From: Ceratothoa steindachneri
Lineage: Eukaryota; Arthropoda; Malacostraca; Isopoda; Cymothoidae
DNA length: 64,000 bases
Assembly (NCBI GenBank): GCA_963969495.1
Contig: OZ018321.1
Coordinates: forward strand, 135,967,315-136,031,314
Direction of reading: 5' to 3'
A program made the translations under genes and the position numbers. The notes under the pieces were generated by a model. It saw only the letters and a program-made list of their open reading frames with translations. It was not told the origin of the DNA and ran no database searches. Positions 11,725-23,819 of the stretch are shown piece after piece (position 1 is the first letter of the stretch; each line of letters starts with the position of its first letter).

Positions 11725-12747
11725 TTTTGACAGAGAAAATCCAAGGTTTCCAAAAGTGGGGAAGGATAACCTACAGGTTTAACTACGTATGGGAAAAGGT
11801 TATGAAAATTTTAATGAATACGATAAGAGTTATCAGCAGATAAGCAATTTACTAGAAAAATCCAAGTATTCGCGAGATGATCGTAAAACTACATCACCAA
11901 GAAGGTCTTTCAATTGAAGTCATTGCTGAGACTGCCAAAAGCGACAACCCATTCCATAAATTTAAAAGAACCTTTTTAAGAAGGCTGCGGCAGTTTCTCT
12001 AGAAATCAGTTTGATGCTGGCCAACAATTCTTCCGGGCAGATTGTGTCACGTCGGGTGGAGTAAGGCAATTTTCACGTTTACAAACCCGCAGTCAAGCCA
12101 TTGGTCAGTCCGATGAACAAGAATTCTCGTCTTTCATTCTCCAATGAACGCTTTACATGACCAATGGAGTCAAGTCCACTTCGGTGAGGAATCTAAGTTC
12201 AATTTGTTGGGATCTGATGACAGGACGTTCGTTCGTCACTTATCAGGAGGACGAATGTTCGTCATTTGCCCTAAAAAAGCATGTGAAGTTTGGCAGAGGA
12301 AGTGTCCTCTTCTGGGGCGTGATTTCGATAAAAGGCACTGGGCCACTTTAGCGTTTATGGGATACGGTGAATAAACACGTGTAAAACAAATTGCTGTGAC
12401 AGCATGGTTTGTCCCACCTGCGAGTCTCTGAAGACCAACTTGCAAATTTCCTATATGTTACCGCCCCCTGTCAAACGGCCAGGTTGGTGGAGACCCTCAT
12501 GGAAGATAGGCACATCACTTCTATGAAATAAATATAACTTTTTCAAATGTTTTCCACCCATAAATTTAATAGTTATATTCCATTAGAAATTTTTTTCGCT
12601 GTCGTATGGAACAATATGGACACTTGAATCTTAAGTGAATAAAACTTCGTTTTATTTACTTAAATTTGCATATACTTTATAAATATGTATTTCATACTTT
12701 TAGATTATCATACACCGATTTTGAATATCCTGGATTTTCTCTGACAA
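11725..12747 (+). pseudogene. Tc1-like transposon fossil with terminal inverted repeats
   Basis: The ends are inverted copies: tttgacagagaaaatccaag at 11725 pairs with tggattttctctgacaaa ending at 12748. Inside, a broken Tc1-type transposase is readable. An N-terminal helix-turn-helix-like piece (LHHQEGLSIEVIAETA) lies near 11890. WSQVHFGEESKFNLLGSDDRTFV, the region of the first catalytic acid, lies near 12166-12232; the usual Asp of the SDES motif reads GEES here. The block FGRGSVLFWGVISIKGTGPL is near 12290-12350. At least two frameshifts separate these pieces, and the DDE domain downstream of GTGPL is largely lost. The element is about 1.02 kb, shorter than the usual 1.6 kb of Tc1. Confidence 0.75.
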
Positions 12748-12749
12748 AT

Positions 12750-15690
12750 GTTATGGAAAGTTTTGTGACAGAAATCAAGTCGTTCTGATTTTTGGAGGGG
12801 TACTGTAGAACTATTAGTACTAGGTATTTAAGAGGATATCTCTAGTTTTGGTCCGATTCTATTTTCATTTTTTGGATTGATGTTTTCATTGGAAGCTTTG
12901 AACTAAACGATCATTTTTTAATCCTAATGGAATAAGTTGAGGGAAATAATAAGAAATCATATGTAGTAGTTAGGTCTATCAAGACCTGGAAAAGGATGGC
13001 AAAGAACTATAGGAAATAAGTGAACACAAAAAACAGTAGGATTAAGAAAGAGCAAAGATAAGAATGACTATTATAGCTGCTTCCAATTCTATATTCTGGA
13101 GATGACGCATTTGTAACTTAAAACCACTTGTTTGGTCAGTGTCTGGTAGTCAATGTAAATAATCAAACAGTTATGAAATGACCGCAAATCGATATGGAAC
13201 AATTACACTCGGTTGTGCTCTATTAGCGCCAACCAACAAGTCCATATCTCTTAATCTAATCCACTCTGAGATTCTCTGTAGTTGGTTAAGTTCACGTTTT
13301 TAAACGACGTTGCCTTTCGTCTCCTTACGGCGATTATTATTATTACGTAAGGCTAAGATGAATGGGGTTTCGTAAAGACAGCGGTGAAGTTAGGAGAAAT
13401 AAAATTGAGGTTAAGGTGCATAGCCCAAATCAGGAACAAGAAGTGCTGGAAATCGAGACGGCTTCAGGGAGACTATAAGTCAAACTTAGATATGAAGAGT
13501 CTGGACAACTTTAAAAACAGACATAACAAACTCTTTTTCTTGAACGCACATCTACCCTCCCAATGATTCAAGAACTATAAGAAACGACGTAAGCTTTGCT
13601 TCTTATAATACTGCATTAAGTCATAATATATACAGAATTTGCGCCATTTCCAACCTCTCTAGTGTCTATAAATACTTATATAAAATGGCGAAAAGAAATA
13701 AAAATAGTGAAAAAACAGTTGAAATGGTACAAGTGTGGGATTTCATAAAATACGACGGAACGCTTAACGTCGAAGTATCAAAACGTATATGATAGAAAAG
13801 AATAGTTACCCCATTTGGATGGAGCCATTGGTCTAGCTTGCCCTATTTCCTGCTTAATGGAGCCTCGTACATCGCTAGATAAAGGAGTCAAATAATTTAC
13901 CAAGCAAAACACTTCCCATTCTCTTTCTCTGCTTGGACATAAATCGCTCGGGAAAGATGAAAAGTTGATAAGAAATGGTCGATAGAGACTGACCGGAAGA
14001 TGAAATCAGGGGCGAGAATACAGATTTCAAGATTGCAGAATTGAACGAAAGAGTTCTTAGCTCAAATGACATTTCTTATAGATCGGAAATAAGCATTAAT
14101 CGTGCCAAATCTATATTTATATGTATACGAATACAAACCCAACGGGAAAATATACCTGCATTTTTATATCTAGGTGTTTCTATGGCAGTGATACATAAGT
14201 ATCACAAAATATGGGTATTGGTTGGTTCAATACCTAGAGGGAGTAAATTATTTCCCTATACCTTGCTTATTGGGATGCATCGGTATATCTATACTTCCAT
14301 TACTCAGTTAAGTTTCAGTCATAGTGAGAAGTTTGGGGGAAAACAAACCCTTACAGTTTACAACTGTTTAACCATAAACATTATCATAATTTATGGTAGT
14401 ATACAGGACAATCCCCTAATATGTAAATACCTCCAAAGCTTAAAAGTTTTAGGTAAGAGAAAATTTTCATCAGGAGTGCTGAGTATCAACATTCTGAGAA
14501 AGTTTTGACGACCACATTTGATTCTATACTAAATGAAACTCACTTGATTGTCCGGATTGTGGTCTTGCGAAGGCATAATTGATCATAAGATCCTAATCCA
14601 ATTATAATTCCTGGAGTTTCCAGACCAGTAAATTAATATTTTAAACTATTTTGAGGTCACTTTTGACCAATGACATGAGGCTCCCTCTTTTCAGGAAAAT
14701 AGGATGACGTCGTTAAATCTTGATTTAATGGTTTCAAGTCGAACCTGATCTGGTTCAGTGCAGCATGCACACAATCAAATCATCTGTACACCCTTTATAA
14801 TAAGAAAGAAGCGGAATCTCCTTAAAATCCCCAACTGTAGTAGGTATTTCATGATGCGAATCTAGGTTGTAAAAACAACCCAAAATAAAACTATCATTCT
14901 GAAACGCGTGAATCTTCTCCAAATTTTGTTTCGATTCTTGCAAAGGAAATTTTGATAATTATTGAGGGTTATGAAGGTTGCCTTTGGAAAGAACTTTCAT
15001 TAAATTAAATTAAATTCAAAATCATCTCTAAAATTCAGAGATTCATTTAAATAATAACATATCAATGGCGATATAATTGCAAATTGCTCAAAGGTATACT
15101 TAATAATTCTATGCATATATTTGCTTCTTAGCACTACTTGTGTCTATCAAACTGTCGATCAAAAATTTTGATCCTTAACATTTTTAGTAAATAACGAGAG
15201 GCACTTGACATTACGAAAGATGCTAGGTCATGAAAGTTACTAACGTGTGTTTTGGGTTCAGAAATGTCAATACTTTCTCAAGAGGGTAATCGGTAAATAA
15301 AAACGATCTACCCTGTTAATTTGAAGAAGACCCCCCAAAAAAATCTTTTAGAATTATATGACAATAAAGATAATTTTCCTTTTGTTTCCCCAGTGAAAAA
15401 AAAACGACCGTTGGCACGTAGAATAAAAGAGAATATTTAAAGAGTGGGAAAGAATATTTAAAAAGCTAAACAATATATTGATATAACTGACAAAAAAGTT
15501 AGGAAAACGTATGATTATAAAATAGCACGATTAATAATAATCTGGATGTTGTAAAGTTTTTGAACGGGAGAGAAAATTCAACAAAGTACTTCGTCCCTTA
15601 ACCGAGGAATTTACTTTGAAATAAATATAATTCTTAGAGTACTATCTTCATAAAGAAATTTTAGTGCCGAGGAGATAGAATCATAGACGA
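12750..15690. other. No recognised gene in ~2.9 kb
   Basis: AT-rich sequence. The longest open frame, 14041-14508 on the plus strand (155 codons), has no recognisable domain and no splice or promoter context. It is Ile/Ser-rich, as expected from AT-rich chance ORFs. An (ATT)n run occurs near 13331-13345. Confidence 0.5.
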
Positions 15691-15695
15691 TCCTG

Positions 15696-16050
15696 GGGTA
15701 AAAACAAGTATATAAGGTCCTTCTCCTTTCATCCTTAGGTGGTAACACGGGCATTCGTGTCAGAAAAAAGAAAAATAATGCTCAAATTAACACTAAAACG
15801 CTTATGCTGTTGATTTTCTCACTTCCACACCAAGGTCAGATGATCTCTTCTCCCTCCGACTGCTCATGAGATTAAGGGATAATGCCTTTGACCCTTCAGC
15901 CTGTATTGTAGGCACCCGTCAACGTTAACACAATTAAGTAAGGCCGCGTCTTCTGTCAAACTGTCCTGAGGGGCACAAGTTAGTGTGAAGGGAGGCTGCT
16001 GTTGTGTGAAGGGAGGAAAGGAGAAGGACCTTATATACTTGTTTTTACCC
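15696..16050. mobile_element. 355-bp MITE with perfect 35-bp TIRs and 5-bp TSD
   Basis: Positions 15696-15730 and 16016-16050 are exact reverse complements over 35 bases (starting gggtaaaaacaagtatataa on the outside). The element is flanked on both sides by TCCTG (15691-15695 and 16051-16055), a perfect 5-bp target-site duplication. The interior has no open reading frame of note. This is the signature of a non-autonomous DNA transposon. The perfect ends suggest it moved recently compared with the other fossils here. The superfamily is not clear from the ends alone. Confidence 0.88.
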
Positions 16051-16154
16051 TCCTGCGCCTAGCATCGCTTGAGTCAGCGAAGGAGTCAAATAAAAGATGG
16101 ATAAAAGATTTCAAGAAACCAAAGGCTACACCTATTCGAAAGACACCCGAGGAT

Positions 16155-16455
16155 TTCACTGATAATAAGACCATCTCTCGTTAATCATGGGCTAGGTATA
16201 TGAGAGAATAAGGCCTTCCTTCTTTACTTATGGGATAGGTCGATGTGATTATAAGACCATATCTCGTTAGTTACGGGATAGGCCGATGTGTTAATAAGCC
16301 CAACTCTCGTTAGTCATGGCCTAGATTCATGTGATGATAAGCCCATTTTTAGATATTCATGGGCTGGTTAGATGTGATAATAAGCCCTTTTCTCATTACT
16401 CATGGGCTAGTTCCTTATGATACTAAGCCCATTTCTCGTTAGTCATTTTTCAGGT
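16155..16455. repeat. 43-bp tandem array
   Basis: About seven degenerate copies of a 43-44-bp unit with core ataagcccatttctcgttag followed by tcatgggctag. It begins about 100 bp downstream of the MITE. Confidence 0.85.
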
Positions 16456-16579
16456 CCTTGTAATCTTTCAGTAACTGTTTAGTTGAATAAAAAAATATAC
16501 GGCCATTTTTCCTTTATCTCGCCCTTTAGCAAGTTCCGGATACGCTGAGAGCTAGAAGTACATAGCTACTATGTCTTCT

Positions 16580-16753
16580 AGATACAAGAGCCATACTATG
16601 GTCTGATTGCTTGCTCTGTAAGGTTAAGCAGGATGAGCAACTGCAAATTTAATTCTGGGGAACATAGAGAATGGAAGAGCTCGCAAGTCTCTTGGAGTTA
16701 GACCCTTTTTAAAATGAAGTAGCCGTGCGTGGCCCGAATGAATTATTATTATT
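16580..16753 (+). mobile_element. 5S-rRNA-like SINE with (ATT)n tail
   Basis: The head resembles 5S rRNA: gccatactatg (16590-16600), gtctgat, then aaggttaagcaggatgag (16620-16636), matching the conserved internal control region around GAAGTTAAGCAG. It is followed by a unique body and a tail aattattattatt at 16741-16752. A 5S-type pol III promoter plus a short simple-repeat tail is the layout of 5S-derived SINEs (SINE3 class). The match is degenerate, with about 10 bases missing compared with true 5S, so it is not a functional rRNA gene. Confidence 0.4.
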
Positions 16754-16754
16754 T

Positions 16755-18145
16755 CTTCAGAACTCATGAAAATTAAATTAGGGACCCATATTTTATGTGA
16801 ATATGAAGCCAATATATTGAATATATGAAATCCTTATCAATTTTTATTATAATCATCATTTTCATATCTTTAATATCTTATTCAGAAAAAAATCTGTACT
16901 AAATGAGCTCTTTTCTTGAACAAAAAGACGAAACACCAATGTTCTAAAGGTTCAAAGATACTGACGTCATATTAAGTCTCTTCACTCGAAATGCTGTCAC
17001 CAAGAAGGCCACGAGCAGCGTTCAAGTACAAGTTTTTACACCCGCTGGAGGCTGTTGATTGACAATCGATTATATCTCTAAATATTTTCCCAATTAAGCT
17101 TTAACCCCTCAAGTATGCACAAGAAGCACTGGTGCAAAACAGAAACACGAATCCATCATGACGAACTTAGGATCTTCGTTAACACACAGAGAGGGATCAG
17201 GGTAGTTGTTCCACTCGTAACAAATGCACCTTCCTATACTAGGGATCTTCGCTGATCAACGAGCTGGAGAGGCTCATGGGGATTGCTTTCCTAATCACTA
17301 ATCCATCCAGACGTACTAGGAATCTTTTATTATCAACGGCTTAAGGAAAAGGGTGGGGAGTGGCAGGATACTTTGTTCTTCATCACAAATCAACTCTTGC
17401 AGCTACCTATTATGCGCATCCATTCCATTAGCCTACAGTGATCTTTCCTCAAAAACTGTCCCACGACACCTTCTATCAAGCCTTTACCACGACTACACAA
17501 CCTATAACCATCACAAAACAGTTTCATTAGCTCCCCTCATTCATCTCTTCACACTCTCTTTTCTCTCTCACCCTAAGCGCTCATCCTATTTCCAATACAA
17601 CATTCACTTGTTTCACTTTTCCACGCCCTAACATCTATGCCACCTACGACTGCGCAATACAAGCACTCAATCGTTTTCCAGCTACAAATATTTATTTGCC
17701 CCATCTTTCCTGCTCTTAACATTCTATATCCACCTCTCGCCACATTTATTCAACCTATTTCCACATGTATATTTGTTCCACTTTTCCATCTCTTATTTTA
17801 TCTCTTTTATGGTTGCTAATTAAAGTAAGGGTGTTTATCGGGCCGTATTTATTCCTAGTCTGATGGCCCATTGCTTAGAAGATTATTCCCTGAAAGGCAC
17901 CGTAAAATATATCCGTCCTTATTTGGCCTTAAATGGCCGAATAGATGCGACCAAAACGAGTACAAAACTGTAATGGGAGGGTTCGCTAGCATTTTTCTAT
18001 ACTCCAACCAAATTTGGTTTAGGTTTTATTACTAAAAGATATGAAAGTAAAAGAGAGAATAAAGATGAGTTGGGACAATTAATAACGAAAATAGAAAATG
18101 AATTGATGTCGAGGAATAGGCCGAGGGGTCGTCGGAGTTTTTTCC
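16755..18145. other. No gene recognised
   Basis: Mostly unique sequence. Open frames near 17353-17819 are His/Ser/Tyr-rich with no recognisable domain. A small hairpin (gtcggagttttttccgac) lies near 18133, just before an (AT)n tract. Confidence 0.45.
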
Positions 18146-18150
18146 GACTC

Positions 18151-18154
<4 letters not shown>

Positions 18155-18224
<70 letters not shown>
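18155..18224. repeat. (AT)n microsatellite
   Basis: A pure AT run. It pairs with a second run at 18424-18484; the 200 bp between them has higher GC and ends in aataaagttttaataaa. Confidence 0.97.
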
Positions 18225-18226
<2 letters not shown>

Positions 18227-18420
18227 TATTATCCCGAATGTGGAAGGGTCGTCGTACTACTCCTTATACTTCGTTTGCCCCGTGCCCTGAATGGGTTTAT
18301 TGACTCAGAGTGCTTAGAGGTTGGCTACGGAGGGATTGGAAGGAACTTTTCCAGCAAGCGATCCAAAGCAAGTTAGATACACAACAATATGAAAATAAAG
18401 TTTTAATAAACACTAAACAA

Positions 18421-18423
<3 letters not shown>

Positions 18424-18484
<61 letters not shown>
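18424..18484. repeat. (AT)n microsatellite
   Basis: A pure AT run, the second of a pair flanking a 200-bp segment. Confidence 0.97.
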
Positions 18485-18490
<6 letters not shown>

Positions 18491-18839
18491 TGTGCTTTGG
18501 GAGATAAATCAATAAGTGAATACACTAGGTAAATCCCTATACACTTGTAATGTTGGTAAGCTTTGCGGTAAAGTTGGGGAATGTGTCAGTGTCGTGGTAT
18601 GACATTACATTATATCAATACCATATTATATTTATAAGGGAGGGACCAAAAACTTGAAAGCAAACCGACAAAAGGGACGGAAAAACACGAGTTTAGACGG
18701 GCTGAGTAGCGAGAGAGTGCAACGAGGTCAGGTAAATTATGGACAATGGCAAAGCTCAAGGTTATTTAAAGAGGCATCTACAAAAATATAATTTTATTTA
18801 CACAAAAATAATGAGAGAATTAACGGGCAAAATCACATC

Positions 18840-20350
18840 AGTAAATGAAAGGGGAAATTGTATTTATAAATCAAGCTATGAAGTTAGAACTTAAGGTATT
18901 CCATGAGGAGACTATTCAAATGGGTGGGGGGATTAACTCAATTGGGTTACTGAAGGGGGTAGAGGGGTTGGCTTACGGATGTCTTCTGCACGTGAGTGAG
19001 GTGAGGCCGTTCGAAACTTCTGAGCGGGAGGTTGGAGTGAAGACGGCTCTCCAAAAACAAGGGGGGGGGGTAACTTCTGGTCCAGGGGAGAGTATTTCGG
19101 CTACCAGAAATGAGGAGGGCTTCGACAGGAGTTGATGAGAGAAGTCGGGAAAATCACTCGAGTGCGATCGTTCAGTGGAATTACCTCCTGGCTGGGGCTA
19201 ATTCCAAATATAAAAAATAGTCCAGCTGTCACTTTGCTTTGTTGCTAGCACATGATTTGGAACCATGGGGAATCTTCTGGGGTCTGGGCGAGACTTCTCA
19301 ACTCTGTGTGTCTTCAAGGGAGTTGAGCACTATTTATGTCCGAGGCTCTCCCCGGAGTTGGGGATTAGCGGGAAACAACTCTACTCTCGAATGGCCTCGA
19401 ATCTTCTTGCAGAGCTATTCTAGCCCGCATAAAGGTGAATCGTGAGGGGACTCTATTCGAGGTTACCGCTTGTGGAAAGGGGAATGGGGGGGTGGGCTTA
19501 CCAATTTAGGCCTAGCCGCGCCTTCTGCAGCATGTGAAAGTTCCGTTCTGCTTAAGAGCTTCCACGTGTGGATTCCCTCACAGACAGGGATGGGTTACCT
19601 TGGAACCTGATGTTCAGGTGGCACTGGTGAGTGAAGGTGGTGAGATAAGGGGTAGAGACGATGAGGTAGGTTCTCCAGGGACCAACCTGATCCCACAACT
19701 CTATCATGATTCTGCTGGAAGAAGGCGGTGAAGGGACCCTCTTGTTAAAGAGGGACCCACGCTCGTGAACTCCGAGGAATCTTGAGTCCCTCTGTGAAGG
19801 ATGGCGAAGTGACCTATCGACGCGTAGGGTTGGTAGATCTCTTGCTTAGGGAACAAGAGTGAGGCTGCTTGTAGCTTCGGCTCTGACACGTAAGTACGAG
19901 CTTGGGTCCTCATTGACTTGCAGACTAACAAGGTGAGGAGCCTTCCTAAATGAGACCCATCTCCTCTCTAAAGACTTGATGCTTCGACGAATTACCACAA
20001 CACCGAGATACATGGAAATTCCTGCCCCGCCAGACGCTGTGCGAACTCTACTCCCGAGGGTTGAAAGAATTCATCTTTTATAATCGAAACTCTGGAGAGG
20101 TTCACATGACTCCTGAAGTAGATTTGATATCAAGCTCCTCCATTTCGTCCTTTGTAAACTTCCGGGAACCACTGGAAACAAAGATGGGCTCCCATCTATC
20201 GATAACCAGTCTGAGAAGGAACTCCGTGGTTAGTTGAAATGGTCGGCGGTTTCTTCCTGCAGGAGACCATCAGATATCGGGCTGGAAGGGAAAGGTTTGA
20301 TAACCGGCCCACCCGGAAGGGAGGTGGGGGAAACGTGGGTGCATTATGCT
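18840..20350. other. GC-rich non-coding block, possibly retrotransposon LTR
   Basis: Base composition rises to about half G+C over 1.5 kb, then returns abruptly to AT-rich. No open frame has recognisable content. The string tttatttacacaaaaa occurs just before the block (about 18793) and again just after it (about 20430), which could mark the ends of one inserted unit. Long GC-rich LTRs of arthropod retrotransposons look like this, but I see no clear TG...CA ends, primer-binding site or pol domain. Confidence 0.35.
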
Positions 20351-20695
20351 ATTCTCCTACAATTGACAATGTAATTTTATATTAAAGTTTATCGTCAGAT
20401 AATTGGGGACATTTATATGCGTACAAATATTTATTTACACAAAAAGCCGTGGGATACATCAATACCCTATTCGGGCTGATGCTATCTTAGACGACTAAAC
20501 CAACATATGGTACCTACGAACGTTGTAGAATGGGAAAAGTTTAGGAAAGTTTCCTCCATCCATATTTGTAGGTGTCTTTATCTCTTTAAGCTATTAACCT
20601 TTCATGCATTTTAGCTTTTATTTGTTATCATTTTTTTTAATATATATCTAATTATAAGTATCATAATTTTCAGTTGCACTTACCTTTTTTTTTTT

Positions 20696-23252
20696 AAAGT
20701 TCTATTACACTCGGTTTTTTTATCTTTCGAGAGGTTTACGTGTGTGATAGAAAAGGCCCTATCAAACAAACTTAAAGTTATACTTTTCCAGCCCGTGTCA
20801 TTAAAATGTCTTTTCCCTTGTGTTTTGAAGTTTATAGATGAAAGCTATAAGAATCAAGATTTCTTCTCTTCTTCGCGCGTGCACAACAAATCAGACTTTG
20901 CCAAGCTTCTCAACGGAGAGGCCCATAAACGGGGAAGACCTCAATGTTCGACCGCGTTCAGGCAGACCTCATTTTGTTGACTGTTTATTTGTGAGAATGT
21001 CCTTCAAAGTCTTCCGAAAATCAAAATAAATGTGCTTGTGAAGAATAAAAACATTTCGGTGTTTAGAGTGGTCAGGGACGTCAAGGAGAAGGCCGACAAA
21101 AGCTTGAGGTGCGTAGAAAGGCCTCTGCTCACCGACCGTAGACAAAAACAATGTCGTGAGCGCTGAGTTCGCCTTCTCAGCACCTAGAAGAGTCATTACA
21201 ATCAAATTCTCGTTGCTTCTGATTAACAAACCTTCAGCGTCAATCCGGTCATCAATAACCAGAACGACCTGTAGTAAGCTTCGGCTAGGACGTCTCAAAG
21301 GTCAGCTACGTGTTCTTGATCAAGCACCCGGCCTCCGTGATGATGCTGGGCATAGTGGCTTTGAATAGCGAGAAGATGCCGCCGGTATGGTTCACGGCCG
21401 ATTAAAGGCTCTTCGCGGCTGACTACAGGGGCATCATGGCTACAAAAGTCCTGCCTTTATTAAGAATGATCACGAAGAATGTGGACTATGTGTGTCGAGG
21501 TTTAGTGAGTAGGTAATCTCAGTCCCACTTCCTGGACATATATTTTATTACCGCACCAAGGTGAAGCAGAGGTGAAGCGTATCCAATACACCTACCTTAG
21601 CCACTTCCAATGAATAAGAATAACCCCAGTGCGTACCTTTTGATCAAAACTAAGATGATGATCCCCTGAGTGTGTCCCCCACTCAGTGAAAGCCAACCAT
21701 GGGGGATCGCTGTAATATTGAGATTTAAGCTGAGTGGATTGCTTAATAATTGCCAAAAGATGGTCCAAATTAGTTAAACAGACAGATACAAAAATAATCT
21801 TTAATGTACATGAATTTGAAATAAACAACAGCGTATATAAATATAAATAGAATTAACCTTGCACTGAATAAATAAGTCTACAAAAATGTCGTGAGGATTA
21901 CTTGAAAATTACTCACTGGAATGCTTGCGTCATAATGACACCCGACAGAACGAAGGGAATATTATTATTGAGTTAAACACTGAATTAAGCACTTTTAATA
22001 CTCGAAGTTATGGGCTCGGGATGAGAATTCTAGTTTAAAAATAAACTGGTGAAGTTAGGGGAGGGGATAATTCTATTTACGATACCTTTGAGTTCGTAAG
22101 TATTTTTGAAGGGGACGTTGAAGATCTCCTTCTGGTGACGATGATCGCACCTAGTTCGGCCGTCCAAGGTTCCTGAATGAGAGGGTAATCCTAGCCCGGT
22201 GATATAATGATCCTATGCCGTATCACAAAGGTGAGCCACACGGTGACTCAAATCGGACTTCTTCCTCGAAGTACCTGTCCAATTATTCGGCTCCTGGAGT
22301 GGGCAGCAAAAACCGATTACCTAGCTACGTCTAGGGTAATCTGCAGAGAGAGGTCCTGTGTAACCTTAAACTCTGAAAGGATGGGAAGGGGAGGGGGGCT
22401 GCGAGAAGTTTGGCACCTGCAAGTACCATGACGGCAACAACCAATTCCCCAAGACGTTCCTTCCTTTCAGCATGCGAACGGTTTCCTTTGTGGAGCGGGC
22501 TCCACAAAAACTCGACGTAGGTCCAAGATCTTCTGCCTGATTCCAGGGCGAATTTTTCCTTTTATTTCCCTCGCGAGCAGAAATCGAGAGAGAGAATCGA
22601 ATTCTCGTAAAATCCGTATCGTAGGGCGAAAGGCCTTTTTTCATCTTTAAGCAAACAGTATGTCTTTCACGCCTTCAAGCCATTTCGGAGTTTACCGTGG
22701 CGCGAAAAAGAGCGACAGAGAATTCGAGGCGAGAGGTGCATTTAGAGATACGAGAGGGCACGCATCTAGTGCTGGAGTATTTCTGCGTACACTTAGGTAC
22801 GCGGTATTTAGGCTTCTACAATATCTTTCAACAGGACGATGCCACGGCCTGCACGCCCAAAACCGTACAAGTGTGAATGGGGTCGATCATGAGCTTCTGC
22901 TCAAAGGACCTTGGCCGCCGCAGTTGTCTAACCTCAATCCCGTTGACTACAGCGTGTGAGCGCATGTTGAGAGCAAGCCTTGCAATGTCCGCTACAGCAA
23001 CGTTGACGAGCTGAAGTCCTCCGTCAATTGAGTGTGGGCCAGCATCAGGGAGGACTTCGTCTGCAACATGTGCGTGAACTTCAGCTCTCTATGGAGCGCG
23101 AGCTCGCCGCTGAGGGTAGCCACATTAAATATGTATTATTACAATTAAATATATATTTAAATAGTAAAACAATAAAAATGTCTCTCTTTACATCAAAACA
23201 ATCATTGTGTCCTTTGTTGAGAGCGTCATAACGAGTGTAACAGGACTTTTTA
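20696..23252 (+). pseudogene. Mariner-like element, transposase split by an insertion
   Basis: The TIRs share ttacactcg with weaker matches outside it (20696-20716 and 23230-23252). The broken transposase reads in order: RPRSGRP (about 20948-20968), FRVVRDVKEKADKSLRCVER (about 21060-21118) with LLTDRRQKQCRER after it, VINNQND (about 21248), then KHPASVMMLGIVALNSEKMP (about 21324-21383) and VDYV at 21481-21492. After a 1333-bp insertion it resumes FQQDDAT at 22826, LSNLNPVDYSV near 22927-22959, VRYSNVDELKSSVN near 22986, and a C-terminal ELAAEGSHIKYVLLQLN near 23105-23155. Without the insertion the element would be about 1.2 kb, a normal mariner size. Frameshifts are numerous. Confidence 0.82.
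21493..22825. mobile_element. 1333-bp insertion inside the mariner transposase
   Basis: The borders are set by the interrupted protein: codons for VDYV end at 21492 and FQQDD begins at 22826. The inserted DNA starts tgtcgagg and approaches the right border as ttctaca, so TG...CA ends are possible; atgtg/atatc could be a decayed 5-bp target duplication. It has no long open frame, a TATA-like tatataaatataaata near 21834, and GC-rich segments (22200-22640). A solo LTR of an LTR retrotransposon is the best guess, but no homology supports it directly. Confidence 0.5.
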
Positions 23253-23451
23253 ATACCAAGTAGTTCTCTATAATTTCATTCTCTAGAGAAGTTACCCTTT
23301 TCACTGTTCTATTATAAAAACGAAGCGCATAAATTTTTGAATAATTTGGAGTCTTTTATTGGTGTTCTTAGTACTTAAGGCAGAGAACACATTTGTTGAT
23401 TAGTCACTTTTCAAATTCTTTCGTTAAAAATTCGCATTGTAGAGGTTTTGT

Positions 23452-23815
23452 ATAACATTTTATTGCCAATTTGATTCACTTTTATGGTATAATTATCTTT
23501 TTAGCAACATGAATAGAACATAGTGAAAATTAAGATAATGCAAAATTGTATACATTGGTGGAAAACTTTTCTTAGATATTTGAAGTTAATTTGTAAAAAA
23601 AACCCCAAAAAACTACACCATTGATTTTTATATCATTTTATTATAAATTGTAGGCCCTTTTATAGTATATTTATTGTTTTAGCAATATGACTAGAATATA
23701 GTGATAACTATGATAATGCAAAGTTTTATAAATTCGTGGAAATTCTCGGTAGAATTTTAAAGTTGATTCGTGAACAAAACGTAAAACTATACAATGCGTT
23801 TTTAAATATTTGTTT
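23452..23815. repeat. Tandem dimer, ~180-bp unit
   Basis: Two adjacent diverged copies. Both contain cattttattg/ataa, ttttagcaa.atgaatagaa, gataatgcaaa and ttgatt/gtgaacaaaa in the same order and spacing. They lie just downstream of the mariner end. No coding potential. Confidence 0.7.
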
Positions 23816-23819
23816 AAAA

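Noticed and set aside
14041..14508. 155-codon plus-strand frame
   Set aside because: No recognisable domain, Ile/Ser-rich as expected from AT-rich DNA, and no promoter or splice context. A chance ORF is more likely than a gene.
16588..16670. Functional 5S rRNA gene
   Set aside because: Too short between conserved blocks, and only the internal control region is similar.
18070..18512. Open frames coding long Tyr-Ile runs (also at 10842-11045, 41451-41675, 42410-42759, 43011-43655, 46021-46293 and 54512-54712)
   Set aside because: These runs are (AT)n microsatellites read in frame. The parts outside the runs were judged separately, and some belong to transposon fossils.
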